Source: Sergeia podlipaevii (taxonomy: Eukaryota > Euglenozoa > Kinetoplastea > Trypanosomatida > Trypanosomatidae). From it: DNA of 41,898 bases. Below are positions 10,501 to 18,615 of this stretch, piece by piece. The translations under genes were made by a program, and so were the position numbers. The stretch spans positions 1-41,898 of the forward strand of contig JASANZ010002070.1 in the NCBI GenBank assembly GCA_030849805.1, in the 5' to 3' direction. Below the pieces are notes generated by a model. That model did no database searches, was not told where the DNA came from, and worked only from the letters and a program-made list of their open reading frames with translations. Every line of letters begins with the position of its first letter. Position 1 is the first letter of the stretch.

Positions 10501-11122
10501 CTATGGACTCTGCAAGAGCAAACTGAATGCCTTCCGCGCTCAAGTGCAGCAGCATGGACTCAAGTTTCGTGCGGGCGCTTTAAAGCTAATCTCTAGCTTA
10601 CATCAGTGCAATATCGTGATTGGCTGCGTCACGGGGAGCCGCAATGGGCGGTGGCTGCAGAGTGAAAACCCGCAACTGCGTACCATTTTTGACTTTTTTC
10701 TTGACGGCAACGATGGCGAGGGACGCAACTTGCGCTGGAGACCAGAGATGGATTATTTTGATGCCTGCGCCAAAGGTCTTGACTCCGCCCCGAGTCGGGC
10801 AATCATCGTCATGGATGGCATTGATGGCTTTTCCAAGGCAAGCATTGAGCGCTTCTGTATGGTGATTGACGTGAGCGCAGAACCAGAGCAGGTTCATCTG
10901 GACATCCCTCGCCGCATTGCGTCCGACTTCAACGATGTAACGATGGAGATGCTTGATGAGTACACAACGAAGGATGGGGTAGTGCATCATGGAGATGTGG
11001 CCATCTCTCGCACCGCAGATGCGGTCAAGAGGGACCGCTCCTCACCGAAGCGCGGTCCGGTATCGTTACCGGATATGCCAACAAACTCCCCGCCGCTCCC
11101 ACCAGTCACCCTCGACACGTAG
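7526..11122 (+). CDS. GH65 glycoside phosphorylase-like / beta-phosphoglucomutase-like HAD fusion, probable pseudo-enzyme
   Basis: 1198 residues from ATG 7526; the frame is open upstream only to a GTG, so the first ATG is used. The GH65 N-terminal beta-domain is clear (SLFSVGNGFIGIRGYPEE near the start, then a TRQLDIKTGEL block), as is the (alpha/alpha)6 domain (FPTRGLTGE, QWDVD at 488-492, YYEPITSRDSALRF, TAAGSWWALAVGFAGMR). GH65 enzymes phosphorolyse or hydrolyse alpha-glucosides such as maltose, trehalose or kojibiose. The motif that carries the catalytic acid, canonically GPDEY, reads GPDVY at 611-615 (Val614). From about residue 900 a beta-phosphoglucomutase-like HAD domain follows; its DxDG motif reads ELDS at 914-917 (nucleophile Asp to Glu), the KP motif reads RP (Arg1072), and the ED motif reads MD (1096-1097). 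The pairing matches the pathway logic of phosphorylase plus phosphoglucomutase. Inference: ordinary catalysis is impaired, so the protein may act as a sugar sensor, scaffold or altered enzyme. Confidence 0.85.
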   Translation: MQSGPSSPPQLFASSNGTSNALHCDSWELTETDVPTMGAIPVSESLFSVGNGFIGIRGYPEECGASQESGGGPHGNADPGTAGVTVDACDERCNSKGKKATPLSLHPYQLTPAVFHERPINIKESEIPEHSIRGSYCAGFYEQKLLNRSRSFFVGVCTKECFLVRVPDAFCVDVYIAGEHVSAATGRVVSLTRQLDIKTGELKRRMVWESRGREVTIESTRFASAVRRNIAVLRYTVSARNVNNTEIRLVSRTGLHDGPMYARHYGIEHVSTRNSIQDASTVVFVRTHNSCRHLAVATAERCCSTLGELGSGKVFDSAVTTSLCGSSVSQNGSIVTSPATINPNTFSLPASPVSTPATTTLTPKCSETDSGAETTFTSCISERATIELIKFVGYFGDDDAPQEDLCEMALTRTREAAQGGYDALQQEHRQAMARFWGVADVRLGMSNASMQGAFRYNILQINMSCGRSSAHGFPTRGLTGELIGALHQWDVDALVVPFLTHTCPEKARALLRFRIRTLNQAKDVAADLDLPRGAILPYRTIAGTDNPTPYCAAFLFVNAVTAYAMHHYVTATNDYSILRKGGAEMVLATALVWIEWGTWEKGMFHLRCVSGPDVYNGVADDNFFTNVMAQRHLQWAVQVAEYMRESSSPEKFEMMLLSCQVTEKDLVEMQRAASKMTLLFDPVHRIFPVDQSFMRKKKWSFDETSKRGHLTATFHPNVIHRHQLCRIPDVMLAIMMLPYRFTMDEVKANFAYYEPITSRDSALRFVIFSVVASHTQMPEKALAYFKKALFVDVGNIIGNTGGGLHCTTAAGSWWALAVGFAGMRVIKGVLHFDPSVPEECEGYCFNARHRGCLVQLSVTQRLATYTLLEAPASTKELVVVHAGASKLYLRRGIPDAVRLFREVRVFDFDCVIFELDSIVSDIESIHFEAWRIALERHFHSSNYPEFRMTKELYLAYLRHGKPFSGLSAIFSKYERPLPPVGDPNDGEQGFSLYGLCKSKLNAFRAQVQQHGLKFRAGALKLISSLHQCNIVIGCVTGSRNGRWLQSENPQLRTIFDFFLDGNDGEGRNLRWRPEMDYFDACAKGLDSAPSRAIIVMDGIDGFSKASIERFCMVIDVSAEPEQVHLDIPRRIASDFNDVTMEMLDEYTTKDGVVHHGDVAISRTADAVKRDRSSPKRGPVSLPDMPTNSPPLPPVTLDT

Positions 11123-11673
11123 CGAGGAACAAATGGAGGAGGAGAGGGTGACGGAGATAACGGGGAGGGGGTGAAAAGATACAAAAAGCAAGAGCGAAAA
11201 GAGGGCAATTTCAACGATAATTTTTCGTTGCTGTTGTGTTTTGCTGGATATATGCATGTTTGAATGATGAATGGGCCTATTCTTCTTACAAAACCTTTGT
11301 TTTATTTATACGAAAGTGTATGTAGAAGAGGAAGAAAAAAAGGAAAATATGGCGAATATATATTTTTTTCTTCTGAATGGTCCTGTTATCACGTATCTTT
11401 TTGTGTCTGTTTTTTTTTTTTGTTGTTGTTGTTGTTGTTTCATTCGGTGTAATAAACGACAACAACGAAAACCAAAGTGAAGGCTCCGATGCTTTCGCGT
11501 AGGTATGTTCATGTGTTAATTGATCTCAGTGATAGATTGTGATTCACCTTTTTTCTTTTTGTGCCCGCTGAGAGATGCTGATACCTACTTATTGAACTCT
11601 TTTGTCATTTCTTTTTCCCTTTTATTAAGAGTTTATATTCTTTCGAACCCGTTGTGTCAAGATATCTTTCTTA
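11123..11673 (+). other. Intergenic spacer with T-run and (GTT)n
   Basis: This is the probable 3' UTR of the GH65-HAD gene followed by spacer. It holds a T-run at 11410-11421 that continues into (GTT)n to 11440, and other T-rich stretches. Short frames here are low-complexity. No RNA gene was recognised. Confidence 0.65.
11410..11440 (+). repeat. T-run plus (GTT)n microsatellite
   Basis: A T homopolymer runs directly into about six GTT units, roughly 300 nt after the stop codon of the upstream gene, so it is probably in its 3' UTR. Similar GTT runs lie after other stops in this window (13055-13077, 29481-29492). Confidence 0.85.
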
Positions 11674-11728
11674 CTTCCCCCACCCCCCCCTCCTCCCCCT
11701 CTCTCCCGTTTCTTGCTTCCTTCATCAG
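11674..11728 (+). promoter_or_regulatory. Predicted spliced-leader acceptor (pyrimidine tract + AG)
   Basis: A long C/T tract broken by few purines ends in TTCATCAG, with the AG at 11727-11728. It is the strongest pyrimidine tract in the window and lies 21 nt before ATG 11750, so it supports that start over the upstream in-frame GTG. Confidence 0.7.
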
Positions 11729-11749
11729 AAGAGAGGAGAGGAGAGAAGG

Positions 11750-13015
11750 ATGCAAAAAAGAAGAAAAGAGGCTGCACAGCACGCGGCAAAGGGGGTTGGT
11801 AGCAAAGGGCATAACCCCGTGTCAGCAGTGCTAACAGCAAAACGGGTGAAGCGCCAAAAGCGGGGATTTGCGGCTGGCACTGCGCTCTTTGTACTGGCTG
11901 TCGCCATTTATTGCTGTATTTTACTCTTTGGTGGCCAGACAGGGCGTAGTAGTAGAGCTAAAGCACTCACGCTAGACGATGCCGAAACTCTGAAACACGT
12001 CACCAGCATTGTACGTGAACGAGCTACGGTGAGCGACTACACAGATCTTATGGACACCACCATGCACCTGAGCTCCGCGCTGGAGCAGGTTCTTGTTGAC
12101 ATGTCTGGAGAGAAGGACGAGAGGACTCCGCGAGGTACCCCGAAGAAGCGTGTGTCAGAGGAAGTGCTTCGCGCCACTGGTGAAGCCTTGCAAGACGCTG
12201 CCGATGTCTCGCTAGAGAAGCTGCGAGCGATGCTGCTAAAAGTGCCAGGTGCTGACCTCGCTGAAGCCCCTAAGCAGCTTATGCGGCCACTCTTCTTTTG
12301 GATTGCATCCACCGCTCACGCCTTCACAGCGGCTCTCCCGGAGTACTACCTGCACACCGATGACACAACCAAGCACGCTGCTTCCCTCGTCCGAGCAATA
12401 AACCTGCTAGATTGGATGGACTACATTCCCAATCCCAGCTTTTTTAACTGGACAACACATCCATGCCAGAGCGTCGCCAAGGGTGCCTCTGCAGAATGGA
12501 TTCACCGCTGCGAGACCACGCTAGCGTCACGCGCCGACGCACGTACCCGCATGGCCGCATTGTTCGAGGAGCTTATCGCGCTCTATCCTTCCTACGGTCC
12601 CCTGCGTCAGCACTACTTGACAACGCTGATACTGCGTGAGGACGCTGGCAGTGCAGCATCCCACACATGGGTGCGCTTAGTTCGAAATGACATTCGTCGC
12701 ATTGAACAGTACGTGGACGTGTGTGCTGCACATACGCCACTTCTGTACTTGCTGGAAGCGTACACAGTGCCACTGGAAGATGTGGATACGTCAATGGTGG
12801 AACGTGTATCGACGGCTATTGCCTATTTTCCTACCTGCAGTTTACTCATGAGGCCCCTCGATATGACAAAGTGGCCCGGCGATACCGTGTTGCAGGGGGA
12901 GGCACGGCCACTAGTCATGGGGAAGCCTGAGGTAGAGAAGCTGCTGGCAAAGCTGAAGTTGGTTCTTGGCCCAGACTCTACCGCGGTTGCGCGTCTGTCC
13001 AAATGTGTAGGCTGA
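11750..13015 (+). CDS. Single-pass membrane protein of unknown function
   Basis: 421 residues from ATG 11750, 21 nt after the predicted AG acceptor. The N-terminus is strongly basic (Lys/Arg-rich over residues 1-38) and is followed by one hydrophobic segment at about 39-60 (ALFVLAVAIYCCILLF), then a mostly helical domain. With basic residues before a single membrane span, a type II orientation is likely, with the C-terminal domain in the ER lumen or outside the cell. A possible N-glycosylation site, FFNWTTHPC, lies in that part, and several Cys residues occur there (HPCQS, HRCET, DVCAAH, FPTCS), compatible with a lumenal domain. I do not recognise a family. Helices such as ALFEELIALYPSYGPLRQHYL faintly recall TPR-like helical hairpins, but no repeat is certain. 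Confidence 0.75.
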   Translation: MQKRRKEAAQHAAKGVGSKGHNPVSAVLTAKRVKRQKRGFAAGTALFVLAVAIYCCILLFGGQTGRSSRAKALTLDDAETLKHVTSIVRERATVSDYTDLMDTTMHLSSALEQVLVDMSGEKDERTPRGTPKKRVSEEVLRATGEALQDAADVSLEKLRAMLLKVPGADLAEAPKQLMRPLFFWIASTAHAFTAALPEYYLHTDDTTKHAASLVRAINLLDWMDYIPNPSFFNWTTHPCQSVAKGASAEWIHRCETTLASRADARTRMAALFEELIALYPSYGPLRQHYLTTLILREDAGSAASHTWVRLVRNDIRRIEQYVDVCAAHTPLLYLLEAYTVPLEDVDTSMVERVSTAIAYFPTCSLLMRPLDMTKWPGDTVLQGEARPLVMGKPEVEKLLAKLKLVLGPDSTAVARLSKCVG

Positions 13016-13054
13016 TGTGATGAACGAGTGGATGGGGAGAAGTTCTTCTCTTTT

Positions 13055-13077
13055 TGTTGTTGTTGTTGTTGTTGTTG
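13055..13077 (+). repeat. (GTT)n microsatellite in probable 3' UTR
   Basis: About seven consecutive GTT units begin 40 nt after the stop codon of the membrane-protein gene. Confidence 0.85.
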
Positions 13078-13436
13078 CTGTTGCAGTTGATTTCTGTTTA
13101 TCGCATGGTGCGGTTGTGTATGATGCCATTATGGTTATTACTAATGCTATAACGTTTTATGCAAACGATAAAGGACCACAGTGGCATCTTCTCTTCTGTT
13201 TTTTTGTAATGTCTCTTTTTTAAACATTGCTGAAAACATTGATGAAGTGGAAAGAGTGGTTGCTGTGCTGTTTGCATAAAAAGTAAAAGCTTGGATGAAG
13301 TTCGATCTCTGTAAACAAAAGTAAGAATGTTTCAGCGTACATATATTTTATTATTCGACTATGCTCTCGTCAACTTCTCCCCTCCTTTTAAAGTTGCTTT
13401 CTGGACATAGTAGTATATTTTTTTTTCCTGTTTGTT

Positions 13437-13457
13437 TGTGTGTGTGTGTGTGTGTGT
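13437..13457 (+). repeat. (TG)n microsatellite
   Basis: An uninterrupted run of about ten TG units, followed after ACG by another short TG run. It lies about 90 nt before the MRH lectin start codon. Confidence 0.85.
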
Positions 13458-13545
13458 ACGTGTGTGTTGGATACATTTAACACACATCTATTGTTGTTGC
13501 GCGCGGTGATAGCGTTTTTTTAATATTTTATTATTATTTTGCACG

Positions 13546-14481
13546 ATGCGGTCTTTAGCTGTACTTATGTGGCCTGAAGCACTGTCGCTTTTGTGCATCA
13601 TCGCCATTGCTTTTCCCCGAGGGGTTTGCGCAACGTCTGCTATGGATGATGTGACTGGTGGTAAGACATACGAGGTCATGTTTGCGGATCACCCCATGTC
13701 AGCGAGCCAGGTGCTTTCTGCGAAGCAGGAGCTGCTCTATCCAATGCGGAAGCACGACGGCTCACTTTACATTTGTCAGCTGCCAGATGAAAACAACAGT
13801 ACAATTAGGGAGAAGAGCAACTTATTCTCGACAGAGCCACGCCCGTCACTTGCAAAAGTTGGTGAAGAAGTACCTGCGGTGGTGACAAAGCCTATAGAAG
13901 ACCAACTCTCTTCCCGCCATTCATGTGCATTTATTAGCATGGGCTGGTGGGTGTATGAGGTGTGCTGGGGTCGCTATGTGCGCCAGGCACACTACTTGAC
14001 GCAGGAAGGTCTTGCTCGAGCTGTACGCATGGCCGGCGGTGAGCAACCTTTATGGGACGAGATCAAGAGTCCCAGTGATATTGCAGAGAACTACTTTTTG
14101 GGTCTATCTGAAAACGTACGAGCACACGCAAACGTAGATCGTCTTTCCGCAGTGACGCCACGGGAGCTAGAGGAGGAACTTCAAAAGATGCGTGCGATGG
14201 ACATTCGACCACACCGCTTTGTGCTGAAGGATGATGGCATTCTCCATTATCTCAGTACTACATACACAGATGGCACGACATGCGATGTAACCAAGACACA
14301 GAGGGAGGTAGAAATGAGAGTGTACTGTGGCGTGCCGGGACGCAAGCCACCCATTCGTATCGAGGAAGTCGGCTCGTGCAGGTACGCGGTCACAACGGAA
14401 CTTGTAACTGCGTGTATCGAAGAACTGCACGTGCCCACTCAGCATTTTGGTATTGTCTGCTACCCCGTTGAACTCAGCTGA
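13546..14481 (+). CDS. Secretory MRH-domain lectin, OS-9/Yos9-like
   Basis: 311 residues from ATG 13546. The N-terminus has a signal peptide (hydrophobic core ALSLLCIIAIAF, likely cleavage after the Cys-Ala near residue 29). A mannose-6-phosphate-receptor-homology (MRH) domain spans about 125-300. It has Cys127, the GWWVYEVCWG block (Trp134-Trp135, Tyr137, Glu138), Gln147 in VRQAHY, DGTTCDV with Cys246, Arg253 in QREVEMRVYC, Glu273/Glu274, and CRY with Tyr280. The Gln, Arg, Glu and Tyr positions used for mannose binding in this fold are all present. OS-9/Yos9 proteins read trimmed N-glycans on misfolded ER proteins and pass them to the Hrd1 ubiquitin ligase. Glucosidase II beta is an alternative, but its N-terminal Cys-rich region is absent. 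There is no KDEL-like tail, so ER retention would need a partner. The neighbours give no functional hint. Confidence 0.8.
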   Translation: MRSLAVLMWPEALSLLCIIAIAFPRGVCATSAMDDVTGGKTYEVMFADHPMSASQVLSAKQELLYPMRKHDGSLYICQLPDENNSTIREKSNLFSTEPRPSLAKVGEEVPAVVTKPIEDQLSSRHSCAFISMGWWVYEVCWGRYVRQAHYLTQEGLARAVRMAGGEQPLWDEIKSPSDIAENYFLGLSENVRAHANVDRLSAVTPRELEEELQKMRAMDIRPHRFVLKDDGILHYLSTTYTDGTTCDVTKTQREVEMRVYCGVPGRKPPIRIEEVGSCRYAVTTELVTACIEELHVPTQHFGIVCYPVELS

Positions 14482-14901
14482 GTATCGTATAGGCGTGCGG
14501 CTTTTCCATATGCGTGTGTCGAGGGTATGCATTTCACATGGCATAATAAAGTTGTATATTTCTTTTTCTTTGGGCTCGTATGTGTTATTATTGCTACAAT
14601 AATAATTATCATTATTGCATATATATATCCTGAAATTGCTTGGATAGTGTGGGCTGCTTCGATACTTGAGAAAACTAAAAATATACTTGTTAGTTTGCTG
14701 TTTTGCCTCATCTTTATGGAGTTGCACGACCCTGCAGCTACGTCTCGGCATTTGAATTCATTTTTATATGTATGCATATGGTCGTATATAAATACCAATA
14801 CTTCTCTCCCGCTCTCTATTTCTATTGACCTCCTTAAGAGTATCATATATATATACATATGTGTGTGTTTGCTGGGTTTGATAATAATTGTAAGAATAAG
14901 G
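14482..14901 (+). other. Intergenic spacer, AT-rich
   Basis: The spacer is continuous with the frame of the next gene, but the upstream in-frame sequence is Ile/Phe/Tyr-rich and repetitive (ATAATAATTATC-like), typical of UTR. It contains a pyrimidine tract and AG acceptors near 14838 and a short uORF. Confidence 0.65.
14801..14838 (+). promoter_or_regulatory. Predicted spliced-leader acceptor
   Basis: A C/T-rich stretch (CTTCTCTCCCGCTCTCTATT at its start) is followed by AG at 14837-14838 and 14839-14840, about 62 nt before ATG 14902. A later AG at 14893-14894 is possible but has a poor tract. Confidence 0.5.
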
Positions 14902-14909
14902 ATGAGTGA
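14859..14909 (+). promoter_or_regulatory. uORF overlapping the start of the WD-repeat gene
   Basis: ATG 14859 opens a 16-codon frame that ends at TGA 14907-14909, inside the second and third codons of the main gene (ATG 14902), in the +1 frame. If splicing occurs near 14838 the uORF lies in the 5' leader. An overlapping uORF of this kind would reduce translation of the main frame or make it depend on leaky scanning. Confidence 0.45.
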
Positions 14910-17900
14910 AGGTGACTATTTGCGATCTATGACGCTGCGCAATCGTGTGGATGCGCCTGTCACGGCGTTAGCTGCTGGTACTAGCACTGAGCGTGTACTT
15001 GCCGCAGTCGGCAACACAGTGGTCGAAGGGAGTACAATACCCGGTCTTTCCGCCAGCGTGGTGGCATTCTTGCCTCACGGCGCTGTTATCTCCGCTCTAG
15101 CAACTTCTGGCGCTGTTGTACTTGTAGCTGCTGCAGATACCATCTTTGCGGTACGCTCTAATTGTGTCACAGAGCCTGCACGTATGCTCTCATGCGAGGG
15201 AGGCCGTGTGCTCTACATGGCATACTGCTCAAATACGCAGTGTTTCATTGCTTTGACTTCGCTGAATGTCGCATATGTCATATATGAAGAGCAAATTCGG
15301 TGCATAGGCGACGATAATGCAACCCTAATTTTAGCAAAAAGGATTCGGGTGGTTGGTCCTGCCGTGGGTATCATCCTCGCCGCGGGCTGTTTTACGGACG
15401 TGGCTAGTGCTGGGGGTTCCCACCCACGCTGCCATGTGTTTTCTACTGGCTATAGCGGCAATGTGGTCGAGTGGACCTTCCCCATTGCAGCTAAGCCACC
15501 ATCCACGCAGTTGACATCCTCAACACAGAGCACACAAGTGTCCCAGATACGAGTTCATAGCCCTGGATGTGCGGTATTTGCTGTTAAAGCAACCCTTACA
15601 TTTGGGATAGTCGATGGCAACGATTGTGCATTGCACCTTGTGGCAACTTGTAGTGACGATCGCACTGCCGCCGTTTTTTTGAGGCGCACTTCTCCCTTCT
15701 TAGATAGTGCTGACTGTGAGAGGCAGACCTGGATGTGTCTTTGGCGAGGAAGCGGCGCTAACTTTGCGAGGTGTCGTGTGTTTGATGTTGCGCTGCACGT
15801 CTGTGTCTCGGCAGCGGATGCGTTGCAAGTGTGGTGTGCAGTTGGAGGGGAGGATGGCAGCGTGCAGGTGGTGAGTGTTGGTACATCTCTGCAGTCACAC
15901 TCCGGTGGTGCGTCTCCTCTTACTTCCCCTACTGTCGAGCACATTTATCACCGTGGTGAACAGCATGGCGGTCATGGAACATATAAGGTCGCCTTCGCGC
16001 GTGGTCCTCGGGACAGCGGGGGAGGTCTGTGCGTTGTGTCCGGGGGCTATGACGGTACGGCAGTCTGCAAGCCTCTTCGCCATCAACGGGATAAGCGGAC
16101 GTTTTGTTATAGTATTATTCCTCAGACTCATGGAGTGAAGCAGTCCTCGCACGTGCGCTGTATTCACGTAGATTCAAATGGATATACGCTCTCGTGCACA
16201 GAAGCGGAGCTTCACCTATCCTACTTCTTGACGAACACTGACGCAGAGATCGGGTGTCGTTCCTCTCGTGTTTTATTGTCTGTTATGTTGGAAGCAAATA
16301 ACGAGAGCCCAACTTTCACAAAGAGGGGAGGGGCACAGCTGCCCAGTACTCTTGGCTCTGTCGTGGGCAAGAAGGGTAGCTGGGCACTCGTCGGGACTGT
16401 TAGTGGTCTCGTCCTGTGCGTCCCATATAAAACTGCTATGGGATTTACCTTGAAAGGAAGCAACCCCACAGCTTCCGTGCAGAAGTGCCTCGAGAAGTAT
16501 GGCAAGTGTCTTTCTCTTTACACGGTTGATTACTCCTCTGACACGTCCGTGCTGGTTCTCTCTTTGCACATAGGCAGCTCGCTTGTGGTGAGTGCATTTC
16601 ACACGGAAAGTGGCCGTTTTGACGTTGTCTATGAGCTGGATGTGGGGTGTCCTGGCATAACTATCACTGCGACATGTGCCCATTACAGCCCAGAAGACGC
16701 TCAGGTGTACGTCTTTGCTGGAGATAAGAGGGGGATCTTACGCGTATTTGTTATCCCCCGAAGGAAAGGCGGGTCATGTGTGGAGCAGATGGAGCCTGCT
16801 CATACTGCCAAAGTGTTCCCAGGTGGACTCCCTATAAGTGTCCTACACGCCATGTCTCGCCCACCACCACCACCCGCAGAAGGACATTTGGAAACCACGT
16901 CTTCTCATCTACTACTCACGGTAGTTGCTGCGGAAGGCAAGTACATGCATCTTCATCTCGACTCCATTTGTTCTCATACTAGCAGCAGCAGCAGCAGCAA
17001 CGGTGGCGGTGCTGTCACTAATGGTGGTGTGTCCATTAGTCCTGCCACCACCACTACTTCTTATTCTCCCCTTTGCGTATCCCCGCTGTGCTTTCCTTTT
17101 GATGTATCTACTGTGCTTGCTGCCACGGATCGCGTCTGGGTGACGCAGTTGGGTACTCGTGTGGAGGTGTATGGCAGGATACCAGGGAGACATGCATGGA
17201 GACTGCTTGCGGCATACGAAGGGGTGAAGGCACCGCGCCTATTGGGTGCGCGTGTAGTCGCACTAGGTAATGCGGTGGTGATGGCTGTCATGAGCCATTG
17301 TTCAGATGGACATCACATGGAGAGCAACCGCTTTGTGCTCTGTTCAGACTCGGTGTCAGACGCGTGTGCAAGTGTGGCCGATTCGTTTGTGCTGTGTGGT
17401 GGTGCAATACCGGGCAAGGACTTCAACTGTGGTGTATACGTACCAGCGCCTGCTAGCTGCTTCCTCTACGGTAATGAGGACTCCTCCATGGTCACACATC
17501 CTCTTATTTCTCTTACTCACAGAGAGGTGGATGCGGCGGCTAGTCCCGAGTACTTCTGTGGTCCTCACCATTCGAACATTCTCGCTCTGTGCACGCTGCC
17601 TCAGCTTGGCAACGAAACCAACTTGGTGGTTACTGCCGGAGGGCTCGCCACGCTCACAGTGTGGGAGTGGTCGCACGAACAGCTATGGCGAGTACGTGCG
17701 TACCGAAGCGACTTGGAGGCAACCTCATTCAACAGCAGTAGTGAGTTTATGAAGAGGATGAAGAGCGTGGAAGACCTCCATGGGACGACGCTGCCAAGTG
17801 TTTCGGCGGAGAGCGTCTCACGGTATATGTGCGTGTGCAGTGCGGGGTCTTTGACAATGCTCGTGGGCGGCAGCGATGCCACCCTCAGTGCTTTCTCATT

Positions 17901-18615
17901 TGATTGTTTGACAGGGAGGCTGTCTTGCACTAGCAGGACGCTTCTGTCGAGTGATTGCCCGAAGCCGATCATGACAGTAAACACACTTGGGAACTGCAAC
18001 GTCTCTGATTCCTCCGTAGTAGTGACCGAAGGCGACAAGAAGAAGACTGCAGTCGCAGGTGATACAAATGGCAACGTGTATGTGGTGGACATAGCCACGA
18101 TGCGGGTGCTAGCTTCGACGCGTCTAGAGCAGTCTTCAGTGAATGCTTTAAGTATGGGCCATGCCGCACCTCTGCCTTTGAGAAATCTTGATAGTGGCAA
18201 TATAAATTCTCCCACGTCACGGTCCTGGCGTGTTGCCTCCATTCATGATTCTGGCATCCTACATCTTGTTGGCATCTCCGAGTCAGAGGGTTCCTGGTCC
18301 TTGGTCTCGTTGGCCACTTACTGTTGCGGCATCACAGCTGGTCGCGCGGTGCACTGGGCTGCTCTGGGAGACCCTCTCATGGCTTTGTGTGAAGAACGAT
18401 GGGTTTCACTGCAGGTTTCCGTTGAAGCAGCAGTCAATGATCCGTGTGAAGAAACCCTCCAGGCGCGTGCAGAGCGGCGCGTCAACGCTCGCTGTGTGAG
18501 TGGCATGGCTGTGGCAAAATGCAAGGAGGAGGAAGAGGAGGGATGGTATGAGGTGGCGATTGTTGGCCAAGGAGCGGATGTGTTTCGCTACAACTGTCAT
18601 TCCCAATACGTTTAA
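14902..18615 (+). CDS. WD-repeat protein, WDR6/Trm734-like
   Basis: 1237 residues from ATG 14902 (MSEGDYL). The frame is open further upstream, but that part is AT-rich and precedes the likely splice acceptor, so the start was set here. Degenerate beta-propeller repeats run through the protein: LVATCSDDRTAAVFLRR, WCAVGGEDGSVQVVSVG, CVVSGGYDGTAVCKPL, VAGDTNGNVYVVDI and others. The order (SDDRT, then a GEDGS repeat, then a GGYDG repeat) and the length resemble WDR6/Trm734, the partner of the Trm7 (FTSJ1) tRNA 2'-O-methyltransferase that modifies anticodon-loop position 34. Low-complexity stretches include PPPPP near residue 655 and a run of Ser encoded by (AGC)n at 16981-16998. Another large multi-propeller protein remains possible; the WD-repeat assignment is firm, the WDR6 identity is moderate. 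Confidence 0.6.
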   Translation: MSEGDYLRSMTLRNRVDAPVTALAAGTSTERVLAAVGNTVVEGSTIPGLSASVVAFLPHGAVISALATSGAVVLVAAADTIFAVRSNCVTEPARMLSCEGGRVLYMAYCSNTQCFIALTSLNVAYVIYEEQIRCIGDDNATLILAKRIRVVGPAVGIILAAGCFTDVASAGGSHPRCHVFSTGYSGNVVEWTFPIAAKPPSTQLTSSTQSTQVSQIRVHSPGCAVFAVKATLTFGIVDGNDCALHLVATCSDDRTAAVFLRRTSPFLDSADCERQTWMCLWRGSGANFARCRVFDVALHVCVSAADALQVWCAVGGEDGSVQVVSVGTSLQSHSGGASPLTSPTVEHIYHRGEQHGGHGTYKVAFARGPRDSGGGLCVVSGGYDGTAVCKPLRHQRDKRTFCYSIIPQTHGVKQSSHVRCIHVDSNGYTLSCTEAELHLSYFLTNTDAEIGCRSSRVLLSVMLEANNESPTFTKRGGAQLPSTLGSVVGKKGSWALVGTVSGLVLCVPYKTAMGFTLKGSNPTASVQKCLEKYGKCLSLYTVDYSSDTSVLVLSLHIGSSLVVSAFHTESGRFDVVYELDVGCPGITITATCAHYSPEDAQVYVFAGDKRGILRVFVIPRRKGGSCVEQMEPAHTAKVFPGGLPISVLHAMSRPPPPPAEGHLETTSSHLLLTVVAAEGKYMHLHLDSICSHTSSSSSSNGGGAVTNGGVSISPATTTTSYSPLCVSPLCFPFDVSTVLAATDRVWVTQLGTRVEVYGRIPGRHAWRLLAAYEGVKAPRLLGARVVALGNAVVMAVMSHCSDGHHMESNRFVLCSDSVSDACASVADSFVLCGGAIPGKDFNCGVYVPAPASCFLYGNEDSSMVTHPLISLTHREVDAAASPEYFCGPHHSNILALCTLPQLGNETNLVVTAGGLATLTVWEWSHEQLWRVRAYRSDLEATSFNSSSEFMKRMKSVEDLHGTTLPSVSAESVSRYMCVCSAGSLTMLVGGSDATLSAFSFDCLTGRLSCTSRTLLSSDCPKPIMTVNTLGNCNVSDSSVVVTEGDKKKTAVAGDTNGNVYVVDIATMRVLASTRLEQSSVNALSMGHAAPLPLRNLDSGNINSPTSRSWRVASIHDSGILHLVGISESEGSWSLVSLATYCCGITAGRAVHWAALGDPLMALCEERWVSLQVSVEAAVNDPCEETLQARAERRVNARCVSGMAVAKCKEEEEEGWYEVAIVGQGADVFRYNCHSQYV
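16981..16998 (+). repeat. (AGC)n trinucleotide run encoding poly-Ser
   Basis: Six AGC codons lie within the WD-repeat gene, in a Ser/Gly-rich linker between propeller-like segments. The run stays in frame, so length changes would only alter the linker. Confidence 0.85.

Larger units (their letters stand above)
13016..13545 (+). other. Intergenic spacer with (GTT)n and (TG)n
   Basis: The spacer holds (GTT)n at 13055-13077 shortly after the stop, and (TG)n at 13437-13457. A candidate acceptor AG is at 13511-13512, leaving a 33-nt T-rich leader before ATG 13546; alternative AGs exist around 13408-13412. No gene seen. Confidence 0.65.

Noticed and set aside
14527..14901. 125-codon upstream extension of the WD-repeat protein with hydrophobic segments
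   Set aside because: The segment is Ile/Phe/Tyr-rich from AT repeats, contains the predicted acceptor, and the next Met begins sequence with normal coding composition.
17601..18242. 213-codon frame on the minus strand inside the WD-repeat gene
   Set aside because: It is antisense to the WD-repeat coding sequence with no domain, and all genes in the window are on the + strand.
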